From: Nitzschia sp. DOCU1
Taxonomy: Eukaryota; Bacillariophyta; Bacillariophyceae; Bacillariales; Bacillariaceae
Assembly: GCA_951394045.1 (NCBI GenBank)
Contig: OX595995.1
Span: forward strand, 310,001 to 374,000
Length of the DNA stretch: 64,000 nt
Direction: 5' to 3'
Shown here: positions 11,355-20,632 of the stretch, piece after piece
How positions within the stretch are numbered: position 1 is the first letter of the stretch
Layout: every line of letters begins with the position of its first letter
Made by a program: the position numbers and the translations under genes
Notes under the pieces: model-generated
Seen by the model: only the letters and a program-made list of their open reading frames with translations
Database searches by the model: none
What the model was told of the DNA's origin: nothing

Positions 11355-13325
11355 GGTGTTGATATAATTTGATGTCTCTTCCGCAATGAAGGCGACGTGT
11401 CGACCCGATCAGATTGTCTCTATGAGATCTACAAAGGTTTTGGCTTTCGCCTCGAGACTTTCTGTTGCGACTGTTTTATTTCCTTATCTGCGAAAGACGC
11501 TCATTTCACGAGCTGCGATAGGTACACTTGATTACTTTTGAACGAAGTGAAATTTCCCAGAATGTTGGGAAGCCTAAATGTGTTGCAGGTCAGTACAATT
11601 TTGTATCATTCTATTAGTGTACAGGACACTTCCAATACGTACGTTGTCGCCATCTGTTGGTGCTGTAGCCAATTCACGTCCAATTCTTTCTCCGAGGTCT
11701 CGAAATCTCCCGCTGCCTCATATAAGAAGACATAACACGCATGATGTTGCACCTTCGACGCCGCTGTTGCCTTGCAAAGTCCGACACAATTTGGTGTGTC
11801 CAGGAGAGTTCACAAAAGGCCTTCCCTTCTTTCAAAAGCCCACATGTGAGAGCAAGATGATCCGAAACTTCAATGTGTTACTCCGACAACAAGTTCTCTG
11901 GCGCGCTTCTCCCAAGCAACTGCCAATCAGTCAACACTGGGGTTTCGTCTCGAATACCGACTTTCTGGTAGACACTTGTACGCAACAAAGCAACAACTAC
12001 CACGGATCTTGTATCAAAGGACTGATGACGTGGTTAGAGGGAGGTATTGAGATCGTTCCCCCCACAATCAAAACGTTTCCTAGCTACGGTACGAGCCAAC
12101 GTATTTACGTGTACTAATAGGTAGATTTGGAGAAGTCGGAGCAGTCAAATTATTGAAGCTTGTACTACAGACAGTACTTCGTTGTCCACGAGCGTCCTCT
12201 CCGACCGCCATCCGCCGCGAACGGGGTCGACGACGACTGCTTCGGCAGAGCGGCAGCGATAATCCGAAGACCTCTTCTAACCCCCAGAATTTCCCATCAA
12301 CCACTTCCACGACTATCATAGCCGATAGTAACAATCGTTGATTCGTTTTAGCAAGCTCCTGATGGTGGAAGTTGGAGTTTTGCTAGCACCGATAGGTTGG
12401 TTGCCGTCTCTATCGAATACTAATACTACCAATGTTCCCTAGTAGTAGAGTCAATATGACGACGGAGCCAGCTGCAAGCGCTTGTCGTCAACAATTCAAC
12501 AACCATGCATGGGGAGCATACAGTAGCAATGACAAGGGAACAACTGTGCCTGTCGTACTCAGTATTAGAAAGATTACGGTAGAAATTCGGTTCTTCTGGA
12601 TTTATCTTGCTACCATAGACTTGAGACTACCGGTAGCAATAGCAAACTGTAGTCCAAGGGTGTCAGGACTTCCTGCGGTATTAAGCTTTCCGCCAATTGA
12701 ATCATTGTGGCAAAGAGAACTACGATTTCCTTTCTTTTACATTCCCCGGGGCTTATCTTCTCTTGTTGAATGAATGAACTTTTCGAACTTTAGACGCATT
12801 ACGGCAACCATTTACAATGGGGAAGGGAGCGCCATTTTGCGTCAGCATATCATACCTCTCCGGACTTTCCGAGGCCTTTTACCTACCGCATGCCAAAAGT
12901 GAACTACGCGTGATGAGGTTTGACATCCTCGTACGTCAGTCCAGAGGTGCTTAAGCCGAGGTGACGTAATCACAAAGGTCCGAGACTTCAAGGCGATAAG
13001 TCGGTGCTACTTAACTCTCTATTTCTTTGAGAATAGCCACGTGCCACGCACGCCCATTTGCAGCAGGCAAATGTGTCTCTTTGACCGAATTGTGGGGGCG
13101 AAATCGGCTGAATTTCTACATGCAGATTGAAGATCGATAGACGACCCGAATGCATCTGATGTTTTGTGATTAGGCCGAGAGACGAAGATGTTCCAACCCT
13201 GCCAATACTTTGTGGCCCTAACGTACAATAGCATCATACTATCTTCATTCTTCCTGTTTTAAGGTCTGTTGCCCTACCTCTGATTGCATTTCTGCGTGGG
13301 ATATTAGAAAACAAAGATATCATCA
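11355..13325. other. intergenic region, no gene seen
   Basis: Several open frames of 60-180 codons exist (for example 11578-12117 plus), but they have no recognisable domain, are rich in Ser/Pro/Arg as expected for chance frames, and lack convincing splice context. No repeat or RNA gene was identified. Confidence 0.35.
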
Positions 13326-14291
13326 ATGACGTGCCATTGTAGCAATAAAGGACAATGCCCACATTGTTGTAGTCCAAGGGCAACCACAGAGACCCAAGAC
13401 GATGTACAAGCTCTGAAATCGAAGGCGAAGTCGCAATTTAAAGATGCTGAGTTACGCCCCTTTGTGGGTCTGTTTAACGGGTTGGTAGAGTCGAGAAAGC
13501 GACGGACGCATCCAGCGAGCTGCGCTGAACATTCAACGGCTTGCTTAGCCCGATCAGTGGCATCGTCCCTGTCGTCCTCGGAAGAAGATGACCCGACAAG
13601 GCCGAAAGCAAAGCAGCAGAGACTTTCGGCTGTGAATATCCAAGTCGCAAAGAGCTTGGTGCCGCAAAACCACCAGGTGTCTTCTGGTCAGGAACAAGAA
13701 TGGTCATCTTCTGCTATGAGCAGCATTACCGACAAAACAAAGGTTCCTCCATCTTCTGGCGATGCCTCGGCAGCTCAGGCGCCAGGGTTGGCATGTGCAT
13801 CAGAAGAAATCAAGCAGACAGAAGGAAAATGTGAAACGGACAACAATTTTCTCAGCGAATCCAACATCAAGAGGCATAATGATCGGCACCATAATGCTCA
13901 CAAGCAGCAGCAGCAGCATCTAGCCAACCCAGAGGCCCCCATTGGCCTGCTGGTTCAGGGCCGTCACCGCAATGCCCCCACACCGGTAATACGTCTTCCA
14001 TCCACCACCAAGAGCTTGGATGACAGTGAAAGCGAATCCCTGGCCTCTGCGTCAATTTTCTATTCGAATGATGGCATGTCCCAGCACACCTCTGGTCCCA
14101 GCGACTACAAGGATGACGACGACGACGATGATAATAGCGATAGCCGTGATACATCATCTTCTGCTCCCAGCAGTACTGTGTCGGTTCCGCTATCGGCATT
14201 TACGGTTATCTCGTCGTCGTCAGGCGCAGCAACAATGAGAGCATCATGCCGAGCGGCGGCGGAAAAATGCAAACAGCGGAAGCAATCATAA
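13326..14291 (+). CDS. low-complexity protein of unknown function (321 aa)
   Basis: This single-exon ORF has an ATG at 13326. The N-terminus is Cys/His-rich (CHCSNKGQCPHCC), which could bind metal. A short ordered segment follows (FKDAELRPFVGLFNGLVES, about 38-56). The rest is Ser/Gln/Asp-rich and probably disordered, with a Gln run, a run of seven Asp near residue 265 and a basic tail. No family is recognised. The Cys-rich start followed by an R/K-rich linker may mean a nuclear regulatory protein, but that is a guess. Overlapping frames on both strands are shorter, and the long continuous frame supports coding. Confidence 0.55.
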   Translation: MTCHCSNKGQCPHCCSPRATTETQDDVQALKSKAKSQFKDAELRPFVGLFNGLVESRKRRTHPASCAEHSTACLARSVASSLSSSEEDDPTRPKAKQQRLSAVNIQVAKSLVPQNHQVSSGQEQEWSSSAMSSITDKTKVPPSSGDASAAQAPGLACASEEIKQTEGKCETDNNFLSESNIKRHNDRHHNAHKQQQQHLANPEAPIGLLVQGRHRNAPTPVIRLPSTTKSLDDSESESLASASIFYSNDGMSQHTSGPSDYKDDDDDDDNSDSRDTSSSAPSSTVSVPLSAFTVISSSSGAATMRASCRAAAEKCKQRKQS

Positions 14292-14754
14292 GGGCTGGTT
14301 GTTGGGGTTGACAATTCGTCTCCATTTTTTCAGAATAGAAAATGGTATGGTAAAGACCATATCAACATTCATACAATGTACTATACGGGTCGAATCGTCG
14401 CCTGCATTGGCAGAGGACGGCAGCGTAACAAGAGTATTTTGAGGAATAACGCAACCTATGGATCCCGTACTCTACTAGAATTACGTTTTGAGGTACCGGT
14501 AAAGAAGCTAAGAAATAACATGAACAGGCTACCACCAACGAAGAAGGGATCTTTCAAAGTGAAAAATATAGCGGTACTCTAAATTGGTCCTGCTACATGT
14601 GCCTGTTGTAGTACTGGCTCGGAGATTCGTTTCAACCGTACCTGGTACTCCAAGGTGAAGAGGATAGAAGTTTATAGGGCAACATCTTGAAGCCATCTAG
14701 TCTAGTCTAATAGGCGTGCTCTCTCTCTCTCTATTTTTGCAGGTCGCTAGCTAG
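14292..14754. other. intergenic region between convergent genes
   Basis: No gene is recognised. A short (CT)n run lies at about 14717-14729 and a CTAG-rich palindromic patch at 14746-14758, directly downstream of the methyltransferase stop. Both may be part of 3' UTRs. Confidence 0.4.
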
Positions 14755-15921
14755 CTAGTTACTCGCGGTGTTGTCTTTGGATTCCGTTCGTTCCAAAACG
14801 GCCAAATAGCCATGTAAATTCTCTTCCCGAGACTTTGACGCTGCCGGTGCTTGTATCAATTGAAATCCTGGTAATGCTTGTAGTTCTTGTGTCGTGGGCA
14901 AGCCTCGTGGAACCATGGTCGGATTACTTTGGACTTGATTTTGAATATGCGAGGCTCCTTGCGGATGAACAATCACTAATACACCATTTTCACGTAATAA
15001 ATCTCGAGCCTTGGGTAATGTGGCGGTCATCATATCAGGCATGTCATGGAGTGACGAACAAAACAAGAGGGCGTCAAACGTTTGTTTGGGTTGGTAAGAA
15101 TAAAAATCGTGGGCATCAAAATGGCAGGAAGGATGGAGTTCCTTGGCATTTCGAATCATTTCTGGACTTAGATCAATACCATGAATTTGATGATCTTGTA
15201 GGCCTGCCCTTTTCAAAAAGGGCACCAAAACCCCATATCCGCATCCAACATCGAGTACGTGAATGGCCTCGCCATTTTGTTGTTGCTGTTGTTGTTTGGC
15301 CCGTTGAACAGCGATATCACATGCCGCTTGGACTCGTTTTTGTATATCCGCAGGCATTTCTCCCGTAATCGATCGAGCTGCCTTGGCATCCGCACTTGCA
15401 TCCCACGTTGCTTGTTGAAGCAAATTATGCAAATCACGTTCGGTAAAGTCATGCTCGGTTTTCAATCGCTCCAACTCGGCTAGCGCACGCTTGGCTCCTT
15501 CCATTTCTTCGACAGGAATCTTAGTTTGTTGCAAGACAGACATTTGACTCAGTCGATAGTTCCATTGTTGTAACTGTTGATAAATTTGAATCGCCAATTG
15601 CATGTGCGGAGGCTGAGAGGAAAGAACGGTATCGATTCTGCGTTGCGTTCCTCGGGCAATCTCTTGGGGCGTTGTGCCCCCATATGTCTTTTCGAGCTGT
15701 TTGAGAATTTGTTTTTTGTTGTTACCAGGTTTCTTATTCGGAGCCGCACCAAAGCCCTTGGCAGCTGCCGCCAACAACCATGGTCGGTGGCGTCGCCTCG
15801 GCGTTGTCGACGTCGCCCGAAAGCCGCTGACACGTGCAGTCTTCGTGATCATGTCGGCAGCCACCAAGATTAAAGTCGTCCATAGAACAAACTGAAGGAC
15901 AGATTGTGATGAGGTTCTCAT
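14755..15921 (-). CDS. putative plastid-targeted SAM-dependent methyltransferase (388 aa)
   Basis: Residues 1-33 form a signal peptide-like hydrophobic segment ending near VSG, followed by FRATSTTPRRRHR. A Phe at the predicted cleavage site and a Ser/Thr/Arg-rich stretch after it is the diatom bipartite plastid presequence pattern. Residues 60-215 are helical and Gln/Lys-rich. The methyltransferase fold follows: motif I VLDVGCGYGVLVPFL (about 220-234), the acidic residue after strand 2 (IHGIDLSPEM), and a later LLFCSSLHDMPD segment, typical of class I enzymes. The substrate cannot be read from the sequence; small-molecule methyltransferases of the Methyltransf_11/25 type are closest. It is a single exon with an intact frame. 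Confidence 0.82.
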   Translation of the reverse strand: MRTSSQSVLQFVLWTTLILVAADMITKTARVSGFRATSTTPRRRHRPWLLAAAAKGFGAAPNKKPGNNKKQILKQLEKTYGGTTPQEIARGTQRRIDTVLSSQPPHMQLAIQIYQQLQQWNYRLSQMSVLQQTKIPVEEMEGAKRALAELERLKTEHDFTERDLHNLLQQATWDASADAKAARSITGEMPADIQKRVQAACDIAVQRAKQQQQQQNGEAIHVLDVGCGYGVLVPFLKRAGLQDHQIHGIDLSPEMIRNAKELHPSCHFDAHDFYSYQPKQTFDALLFCSSLHDMPDMMTATLPKARDLLRENGVLVIVHPQGASHIQNQVQSNPTMVPRGLPTTQELQALPGFQLIQAPAASKSREENLHGYLAVLERTESKDNTASN

Positions 15922-17506
15922 GGCGTATCTATGTGGTATGTCTTTGTTTGTTGGCTCTTTTCTGGGGTTTCAGGTCTGTTGCCGATGGGTAATGTCGATG
16001 GTGGTGTCATCGAACGAGATTGGAGGATGGCCATTTTGGGAGGTGCACATGTGGAAGCAAGTTTTGTGTGGAGAGTTTTGGCCGCCAGTTTTTGGATCGT
16101 ACAGACAGACAGTCAGACAGAGTACAGACAGACAAAGAGACAGACAGGTTATGAGTTCCCCAAAATTGACCAATGCGACCACGCATCGGATCTTTTCTGC
16201 GCCACAGAATCTTTGTTTCGATCCAAAAGGAAACGACAATGACCAAAAGTGGAGCTTTTGCGGGCGACGAGAACAACTTGTTGACTATGAGACGACTAGC
16301 ATGTCACCTTTTCGTATGATCATCTCAATTCAAGTCATGGAAGTTTAGCCTCGTGTATGTTTTGCCCCGACCATCACTCTTCTTCCGTCGCCGCCGACAA
16401 TTGCATGTTTGCCGCTATGCTGTTGTTCAAGCACATGCGACAAACCGCCGCGGGTCCATGGAAGCTTTGACGTTGGCAAAGTCGTATATTCTACGTCAGA
16501 ATCGGGCGGGTTTACATTGGATTTGTCGGATTCTGGCTTCCTTTACGAATATGGGGACGTGGTCAAGGTGCTGGTGCCGAATACTACAAACACGGCGACG
16601 CTTGCCGCAATCATTTCTGACGCAGCAAAAATCTTGCTTTGGAGCGACACGTAAACGCTGTCAGAGGGAGTCGAACACCCCCCTGGCCAATAACGCGAGA
16701 ATGTTTGGAGTTGCAGCAATTTTCGACACGCAACATCATTCATTTTGGACGACCAACAGTATCAATCAGATGTTACGGAACCCCAGCCAATCCACGTCCT
16801 TGCAAGAAACGATGTCAACTATTGCAACCATCCCGTCATGAGTGGGAGATATCATTTGAAATTATACATGCAACGTTGCATTGGACTCATTGACGTGTTG
16901 ATGGAGCACAAAGTTGCAAGTAGCAATAAGGATGCGCAATGAGCGGCACGGAGAATTAACCACAAGTTTCGAGTGTTGTCACATGTGGTGGACAATTATC
17001 AACTCAAAGATGAGATTGGGAAGCCATGAACCAAAAGCACTCACCCGCCATCCAGACGGCCTTCTATTACGCATCGATAAAATTGGACGACGTGTGCCTA
17101 GCCATTAGGCAATGGTTAGTTTGACAGTGGGGGTGGCAAGGATTCGATGGTCGTCTGAGATTACAGACCGGTCTGTCAAATGAAAGCTTCGAGCCTGTGT
17201 CTTGGGTGAAGAAGTCGATGACGCAACGAGTATGCCGCGTGTGGAAGTGAGGACGCTCGGGCCTTTTGTATTTCCCTTTCTACATAAACTCCACACCGAT
17301 TGGGGGGGGGGGGGGGGTTCTCTGTCTTTGGTGATAGGGTTGCGGGATATGGGTGTGGCTAGCTCTGTGAAGAATACGAGAGGAGGCGGGTGCGGCTATT
17401 TGGAATGGCTGTCGTCGTGCTACGATCTTAGGTTACAGAAGATTGTACATGCAAAAAGGGCGAGTTTTTGTTTCTTCTACTTCCGCGCCATGCGTGCAAG
17501 AGATTT
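15922..17506. other. intergenic region with CAGACA microsatellite and poly(G)
   Basis: No gene is supported. An imperfect (ACAGACAG)n tract lies at 16101-16148, and a run of 16 G occurs at 17302-17317. A plus-strand frame at about 16409-16654 has a protein-like C-terminal part (GSFDVGKVVYSTSESGG) but no ATG or splice context. The left end of the monooxygenase repeat array begins at 17507. Confidence 0.4.
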
Positions 17507-17911
17507 CAATTCTCGAAGTCGTGCATTCCGTGCTCGATCGGTCCACCATCGGGTTTGTTCCCAGATTTCTTTATAGCTCAAATTGGTCGTCGAGAGTAAT
17601 TCATTGGGCAAGGGCGCTAGCATGTGCTTGGCAATTATACTCGGCATGAACTTTTGACCAACGGTTCTCAAGACAAACTCGGTTTGTAGAAAGAAGTCCT
17701 TGGCGGGTGGTATGAAATTGTCCGACAATTCATGCAAGGCATTAGCATCTGCTAGCCGCCTGGAACTAAAGGAAACAATCGCTTGATACCAATCATCGCT
17801 GGCGTCTTGCAAACTTTGAATGAAGGTCTCAACGTCTTGAAGGGCTGCATTGCAGGCTTGGCCTGCTGCTGCCGATACGGCATGAGCGGAATCACCCAAA
17901 AACAAGACGCA
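17507..17911 (-). pseudogene. monooxygenase C-terminal fragment, copy 1 (outermost)
   Basis: This encodes the FLGDSAHAVSAAAGQACN region to near the C-terminus of the gene at 20633-21961, without its start or FAD-binding domain. It carries several substitutions relative to the other copies, and homology stops at 17507, so the normal end of the protein is missing; the frame runs on to 17477 in unrelated sequence. Confidence 0.85.
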
Positions 17912-18129
17912 TTGGCGTCTGCAAGCCGCCTGGAACTAAAGGAAAGAATCGCTTGATGCCAATCACCGGAGTGTTATGCAACGGCTCTTTCGAAGCAAGG
18001 AAGATCCTATTTTTCTTTGATAGGTTTGTTCTCATGGCAGAACTTCGAGGCGGGAAAGGGGATCGCGTCCCATCGTGGTAGCATCCTTGGGGACGATGCC
18101 GGCTCAAATCCTTCAAGGCGGCGCATTGG

Positions 18130-18384
18130 ATGGCCAAAATGCTGGCGTATAGAGGCATCAAGCGAAAAGAAGCCACCAAACAACGCGATGAAGCAAATTG
18201 GTTCTCTACCCGGGTCGGGCATGATGCCACTCTGGCGAACAAGCGCTTGGGAAAGTTTCACTTTGACCCTTTAGAAGATCAAGAGGAGGCCGCTTATTGG
18301 ATTAAAAAAACGAAGCCAAGATTTATTGGAACAAAGTGCAGGTTTTGGAACGAAAGCAACCCGGAATGTATGAATGCGAAATAG
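18130..18384 (+). CDS. 84-codon ORF in array spacer, copy 1
   Basis: A plus-strand ORF runs opposite to the monooxygenase. Its peptide is basic and helical (KRKEATKQRDEANWF) and ends with FHFDPLEDQEEAAYW and a Cys-containing tail. It has no recognised domain. The composition looks like genuine coding, perhaps the 3' exon of an unrelated gene captured in the repeat unit; a stop lies 48 bases upstream in frame. Confidence 0.3.
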   Translation: MAKMLAYRGIKRKEATKQRDEANWFSTRVGHDATLANKRLGKFHFDPLEDQEEAAYWIKKTKPRFIGTKCRFWNESNPECMNAK

Positions 18385-18522
18385 GAAGAAAGCAAAAAGG
18401 GTCCATCTAAAATGTACATGTACATCGTGTGCGTACATGCTTATTGTAAAACATTGAAGGGAACGGTCCTATTGCAACGAAAACAAGTGCGGACATTGTT
18501 TCTTCTTGGCATTACTTGATGA

Positions 18523-18966
18523 TCATGAAGATACTATACTTTCAAATTTTTGAAGGGAATCCAATTCCCGAAGTCGTGCATTCCGTACTCGATCGGTCCA
18601 CCATCGGGTTTGTTCCCAGATTTCTTTATAGCTCAAATTGGTCGTCGAGAGTAATTCATTGGGCAAGGGCGCTAGCATGTGCTTGGCAATTATACTCGGC
18701 ATGAACTTTTGACCAACGGTTCTCAAGACAAACTCGGTTTGTAGAAAGAAATCCTTGGCGGGGGGCATGGAATTGTCCGACAATTCATGCAAGGCATTAG
18801 CATCTGCTAGCCGCCTGGAACTAAAGGAAACAATCGCTTGATACCAATCATCGCTGGCGTCTTGCAAACTTTGAATGAAGGTCTCAACGTCTTGAAGGGC
18901 TGCATTGCAGGCTTGGCCTGCTGCTGCCGATACGGCATGAGCGGAATCACCCAAAAACAAGACGCA
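18523..18966 (-). pseudogene. monooxygenase C-terminal fragment, copy 2
   Basis: This is an exact-offset copy of the last 148 codons of the gene at 20633-21961, including its stop. It has no ATG and no N-terminal FAD domain. Upstream it joins a short piece of a diverged paralogue (DWHQAILSFSSRRLADANA) in another frame, so it cannot give a functional enzyme. Confidence 0.9.
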
Positions 18967-19184
18967 TTGGCGTCTGCAAGCCGCCTGGAACTAAAGGAAA
19001 GAATCGCTTGATGCCAATCACCGGAGTGTTATGCAACGGCTCTTTCGAAGCAAGGAAGATCCTATTTTTCTTTGATAGGTTTGTTCTCATGGCAGAACTT
19101 CGAGGCGGGAAAGGGGATCGCGTCCCATCGTGGTAGCATCCTTGGGGACGATGCCGGCTCAAATCCTTCAAGGCGGCGCATTGG

Positions 19185-19439
19185 ATGGCCAAAATGCTGG
19201 CGTATAGAGGCATCAAGCGAAAAGAAGCCACCAAACAACGCGATGAAGCAAATTGGTTCTCTACCCGGGTCGGGCATGATGCCACTCTGGCGAACAAGCG
19301 CTTGGGAAAGTTTCACTTTGACCCTTTAGAAGATCAAGAGGAGGCCGCTTATTGGATTAAAAAAACGAAGCCAAGATTTATTGGAACAAAGTGCAGGTTT
19401 TGGAACGAAAGCAACCCGGAATGTATGAATGCGAAATAG
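19185..19439 (+). CDS. 84-codon ORF in array spacer, copy 2
   Basis: This is identical in translation to the ORF at 18130-18384, one repeat unit further on. See that entry for its features. Confidence 0.3.
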   Translation: MAKMLAYRGIKRKEATKQRDEANWFSTRVGHDATLANKRLGKFHFDPLEDQEEAAYWIKKTKPRFIGTKCRFWNESNPECMNAK

Positions 19440-19577
19440 GAAGAAAGCAAAAAGGGTCCATCTAAAATGTACATGTACATCGTGTGCGTACATGCTTATT
19501 GTAAAACATTGAAGGGAACGGTCCTATTGCAACGAAAACAAGTGCGGACATTGTTTCTTCTTGGCATTACTTGATGA

Positions 19578-20021
19578 TCATGAAGATACTATACTTTCAA
19601 ATTTTTGAAGGGAATCCAATTCCCGAAGTCGTGCATTCCGTACTCGATCGGTCCACCATCGGGTTTGTTCCCAGATTTCTTTATAGCTCAAATTGGTCGT
19701 CGAGAGTAATTCATTGGGCAAGGGCGCTAGCATGTGCTTGGCAATTATACTCGGCATGAACTTTTGACCAACGGTTCTCAAGACAAACTCGGTTTGTAGA
19801 AAGAAATCCTTGGCGGGGGGCATGGAATTGTCCGACAATTCATGCAAGGCATTAGCATCTGCTAGCCGCCTGGAACTAAAGGAAACAATCGCTTGATACC
19901 AATCATCGCTGGCGTCTTGCAAACTTTGAATGAAGGTCTCAACGTCTTGAAGGGCTGCATTGCAGGCTTGGCCTGCTGCTGCCGATACGGCATGAGCGGA
20001 ATCACCCAAAAACAAGACGCA
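19578..20021 (-). pseudogene. monooxygenase C-terminal fragment, copy 3
   Basis: It appears identical to copy 2 and to the end of the intact gene. It is joined at 20022 to the spacer, as in the other copies. It lacks a start codon and the FAD-binding domain. Confidence 0.9.
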
Positions 20022-20239
20022 TTGGCGTCTGCAAGCCGCCTGGAACTAAAGGAAAGAATCGCTTGATGCCAATCACCGGAGTGTTATGCAACGGCTCTTT
20101 CGAAGCAAGGAAGATCCTATTTTTCTTTGATAGGTTTGTTCTCATGGCAGAACTTCGAGGCGGGAAAGGGGATCGCGTCCCATCGTGGTAGCATCCTTGG
20201 GGACGATGCCGGCTCAAATCCTTCAAGGCGGCGCATTGG

Positions 20240-20494
20240 ATGGCCAAAATGCTGGCGTATAGAGGCATCAAGCGAAAAGAAGCCACCAAACAACGCGATG
20301 AAGCAAATTGGTTCTCTACCCGGGTCGGGCATGATGCCACTCTGGCGAACAAGCGCTTGGGAAAGTTTCACTTTGACCCTTTAGAAGATCAAGAGGAGGC
20401 CGCTTATTGGATTAAAAAAACGAAGCCAAGATTTATTGGAACAAAGTGCAGGTTTTGGAACGAAAGCAACCCGGAATGTATGAATGCGAAATAG
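20240..20494 (+). CDS. 84-codon ORF in array spacer, copy 3
   Basis: This is the copy nearest the intact monooxygenase, in its immediate 3' flank and convergent with it. It is identical in translation to the other two copies. Confidence 0.3.
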   Translation: MAKMLAYRGIKRKEATKQRDEANWFSTRVGHDATLANKRLGKFHFDPLEDQEEAAYWIKKTKPRFIGTKCRFWNESNPECMNAK

Positions 20495-20632
20495 GAAGAA
20501 AGCAAAAAGGGTCCATCTAAAATGTACATGTACATCGTGTGCGTACATGCTTATTGTAAAACATTGAAGGGAACGGTCCTATTGCAACGAAAACAAGTGC
20601 GGACATTGTTTCTTCTTGGCATTACTTGATGA

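Noticed and set aside
16660..16740. A tRNA-like patch on the minus strand (T-arm-like GTTCGA core).
   Set aside because: The T-stem does not pair well, and no anticodon or acceptor stem could be laid out around it.
17892..20352. A minus-strand frame of 116 codons repeated in each array unit.
   Set aside because: It crosses the spacer-gene junction in the wrong frame for the monooxygenase, and its content is explained by the repeat structure and by the opposite-strand ORF.
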